From DASZJY01 sp036260255 (GTDB lineage: Bacteria > Actinomycetota > Acidimicrobiia > Acidimicrobiales > AC-14), in the NCBI GenBank assembly GCA_036260255.1, contig DATAAF010000025.1, forward strand, positions 1-49,702: a DNA stretch of 49,702 nucleotides, read 5' to 3'. Shown piece by piece: positions 48,105 to 49,702 of this stretch (position 1 is its first letter; every line of letters starts with the position of its first letter). A program made the translations under genes and the position numbers. The notes beneath the pieces were generated by a model. That model saw only the letters and a list, made by a program, of their open reading frames with translations. It did no database searches and was not told the DNA's origin.

Positions 48105-48366
48105 AGAATGCGGTACCGGAGCACGAGCGATGTGCCCGCCTCGTCGGTAAGGCGGTCGGTATTGCCCAGATCGGCGCCGGCGCCCTTAGCGTCCGCCGAG
48201 CCGCCGATATGGAGCGGTCGCCATCGAAGCCCGCGCCGCGAAGCTGACTGAGGATGACACGCCCGAGGCGATCGGCGAGGGCGTGTGCCTCGATCGACTC
48301 CTCGACGGCGTCGACGTCCTCCTCGAGGGACGGCCGCCGGTGGTCTGGCTCACGACTCTCCTCTCA
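48105..48366 (+). pseudogene. Decayed coding remnant at the right end of the element
   Basis: The 410-bp gap after the protease-like gene contains no intact gene. The plus strand encodes EHERCARLVGKAVGIAQIGA GALSVRRAADME and then, one frame over from about 48219, AIEARAAKLTEDDTPEAIGE GVCLDRLLDGVDVLLEGRPP. The codon bias is coding-like and the two pieces could be one broken protein, but no family is recognised. Confidence 0.3.
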
Positions 48367-49702
48367 ACAGGGACAGACGTCCTCCAGGGCGTCGGAAAGG
48401 GCGTACACAATCGCTCCGAGGACGTCGGTGTTCACCACCACGGCGACCGGAGCGGAGGCAGTGTCGAAGTAGTCGTTGGGAACGAGCCGGGCACGCAGGG
48501 TGTAGGCACCGGGGGGAACGTCCGCGGGAATGGGCAGGGTGGCACCGTCCCCCCGGTCGACCGGGAAGGTCCACTGGTCGACCACCTCGGTGAGGGTGCT
48601 CAGGGTGAAGCTCACCGATGCCTTGCTGAGGTCACCCCTGGTGCCCGCGGTCTGGGTGATGAGCACGCGGGCCTCGGCCGGGGGACCGACCGTGATGGCG
48701 AGCAGCGGCTGGGCCCAGGTGAGCTCGACGGGGGCCCGGTCCACGGTGATGGGGAACTCGCGGGCGCCGCACTGGCGGCCGCCGGTGCTCGCCGTCAGCT
48801 TCGCCTCGTACCGGCCGCGCGGGGCGAGCACCGTTCCCGAGACAGTCCCGGTGCCTTTGCGGTCGTCGACCAGGGAGAGACCGTCGGGCAGGCCCTGCGC
48901 CGTGAGCGTCGGGGTTGGCGACCCAGTGGCGGACACGGTGAACCGGAGCACGGCGCCGTAGAGGACCGACTGGGCGGCCGGCGCCTGCAGAGAGCAGGGC
49001 GGGACGACGGTCGTCGTGGTCGTCGTCGTCGTGGTCGTCGTCGTGGTCGTCGTCGTGGTGGTGGTGGTGGTGGTCGGAACGGCCATGGCCACCCCGGCCA
49101 GGGCGGTCGACGGACCGTCCCGTCCTCCGCTGCGTACCACCAGGCGGGCGTCGAAGGTCCCGGCCCGCGGCGCATTGAACAGCACGGCGAGCGTGCAGAC
49201 CGCCCCACGGTCGAGCGTCGCTCCCCGGCAGGTGTCGTTCTCCACCCCGAACGCGTCCTCGTCGCCGACCAGGGTCACGGCATCGATGCTCCGAGCTTCG
49301 TCCGCGGCATTGGTGACCGTCACCGTGCGTGGAGGAGAAGGATCGAGGGCCGGCCGCTCGCCGAAGTCGTGGCGCGTCGGCGTCACGGTGAGCCCTGACA
49401 CGTCGGCGCCGCCCCCGCCGCCTCCCACCGTCCGGGCCCCGACGAGGACGAGGCCGCCCAGCAGGAGGGCGCCCGCCAGCACGAGGGCGAGCAGCGAGAG
49501 CGCCCCGGCAACGGGCACGCCCGAAGCCACCCATGCCGCCGACTTGCTGAGCCCCCCGCCTCCGGGCAGGAAACCGAGGTTGTGGCGGGTGACGGCGGCG
49601 CCCCTGGTGTCGCCCAGGGACTCCCGGATGCGGAGGGCCTCGGTGAGCCTCGACCGGGCCTCGAACTCCTGGCCCAGGCACAACGCCCGAGTGCCCAGCT
49701 GG
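48364..49702 (-). CDS. Partial TPR/membrane protein with Ig-like extracellular domains
   Basis: The 5' end lies outside the window. Visible in order: the end of a TPR array (ARSRLTEALRIRESLGDTRG), one membrane helix (LSLLALVLAGALLLGGLVLV), a choice-of-anatomy/ASPM-like beta domain (LTVTPTRHDFGERPALDPSP, VTNAADEARSIDA), a poly-Thr linker, a He_PIG-like Ig domain (FTVSATGSPTPTLTAQGLPD GLS) and a last beta region ending VCPC. The TPR side is likely cytoplasmic and the Ig domains outside. Such layouts occur in actinobacterial signalling or surface proteins; function unknown. Confidence 0.75.
   Translation of the reverse strand, partial: QLGTRALCLGQEFEARSRLTEALRIRESLGDTRGAAVTRHNLGFLPGGGGLSKSAAWVASGVPVAGALSLLALVLAGALLLGGLVLVGARTVGGGGGGADVSGLTVTPTRHDFGERPALDPSPPRTVTVTNAADEARSIDAVTLVGDEDAFGVENDTCRGATLDRGAVCTLAVLFNAPRAGTFDARLVVRSGGRDGPSTALAGVAMAVPTTTTTTTTTTTTTTTTTTTTTTVVPPCSLQAPAAQSVLYGAVLRFTVSATGSPTPTLTAQGLPDGLSLVDDRKGTGTVSGTVLAPRGRYEAKLTASTGGRQCGAREFPITVDRAPVELTWAQPLLAITVGPPAEARVLITQTAGTRGDLSKASVSFTLSTLTEVVDQWTFPVDRGDGATLPIPADVPPGAYTLRARLVPNDYFDTASAPVAVVVNTDVLGAIVYALSDALEDVCPC
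49010..49075. repeat. Trinucleotide microsatellite coding a poly-Thr linker
   Basis: Uninterrupted GTC/GTG triplets (ACC/ACG on the coding strand) encode about 22 consecutive Thr residues between two beta domains of the right-end protein. The tract can change length in steps of 3 bp without losing frame. Confidence 0.8.

Larger units (their letters stand above)
39878..48366. mobile_element. tRNA-Cys-integrated replicative element, phage-satellite-like
   Basis: An integrase points into a tRNA 3' end, followed by an excisionase-like HTH, prim-pol, Rep-type ATPase, iterons, terminase small subunit, HTH proteins and a prohead-protease-like protein, in about 8.4 kb. Large terminase, portal, capsid, tail and lysis genes are not seen, nor are conjugation genes. 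That gene set is like phage satellites or phage-plasmid relatives. The right boundary is uncertain: I found no direct repeat of the tRNA 3' end in the window, so the limit is set at the next chromosomal gene. Frameshifts in several genes suggest it is inactive or the sequence has indel errors. Confidence 0.7.

Overview
The window is a high-G+C (about 70% by eye) actinobacterial chromosome segment, most like an uncultured member of the Acidimicrobiia. Pointers are the codon use, frequent GTG/TTG starts, several start codons placed 6-9 nt behind a TANNNT -10 box with no ribosome binding site (leaderless transcripts), a red-type RuBisCO remnant and a class I fructose-bisphosphate aldolase. No 16S gene is present, so the assignment is an inference.

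Layout. 1-8.6 kb: tRNA-Val, a D-2-hydroxyacid dehydrogenase, a Glu/Leu-type amino acid dehydrogenase, an RsbQ/RsbP stress-signalling pair, two divergent AI-2E-family permeases sharing one palindromic promoter, glycerate kinase and a ChbG/YdjC deacetylase. 7.9-27.4 kb: one very long minus-strand surface-glycan cluster. It starts at UDP-glucose 6-dehydrogenase and runs through a glycosidase-GT2 fusion, an ABC exporter, four paralogous GT-B glycosyltransferases, a GT2/sulfotransferase-like fusion, a 1293-residue pyruvyltransferase-GT4-GT4 fusion, a NodS-like methyltransferase and an APH-like kinase. Most genes are joined by 4-nt start/stop overlaps (ATGA, GTGA, TTGA, CTGA). 27.4-33.2 kb: short genes, including a DUF1059-type reading frame with an in-frame UGA at a conserved Cys position (selenoprotein candidate), a lipoprotein, a class A PBP, a zinc-ribbon coiled-coil protein and a histidine phosphatase. 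33.2-39.1 kb: phosphoribulokinase, ribulose-phosphate epimerase, a LuxR-type two-component pair and aldolase, followed by the decayed remains of cbbR, cbbL and cbbS with a LysR-type box between them. The Calvin-cycle sugar-phosphate enzymes are intact, but RuBisCO is destroyed here.

39.9-48.4 kb: a compact element integrated at tRNA-Cys. It carries a tyrosine integrase (frameshifted before its catalytic Tyr), an excisionase-like HTH protein, a hyper-palindromic noncoding segment, a prim-pol primase, a RepA-like ATPase, an iteron array of nine exact GGCGGTCTGG copies, a P27-type terminase small subunit, HTH proteins (two frameshifted) and a prohead-protease-like protein. It looks like a replicative phage satellite or phage-plasmid relative. 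The far right holds a partial TPR/Ig-like membrane protein on the minus strand.

Main points for follow-up are the UGA-containing DUF1059 gene, the RuBisCO operon graveyard beside an intact prk, the iteron-bearing satellite-like element, and the face-to-face CTCAAG/GCCGAT promoter palindrome in front of the glycan operon.
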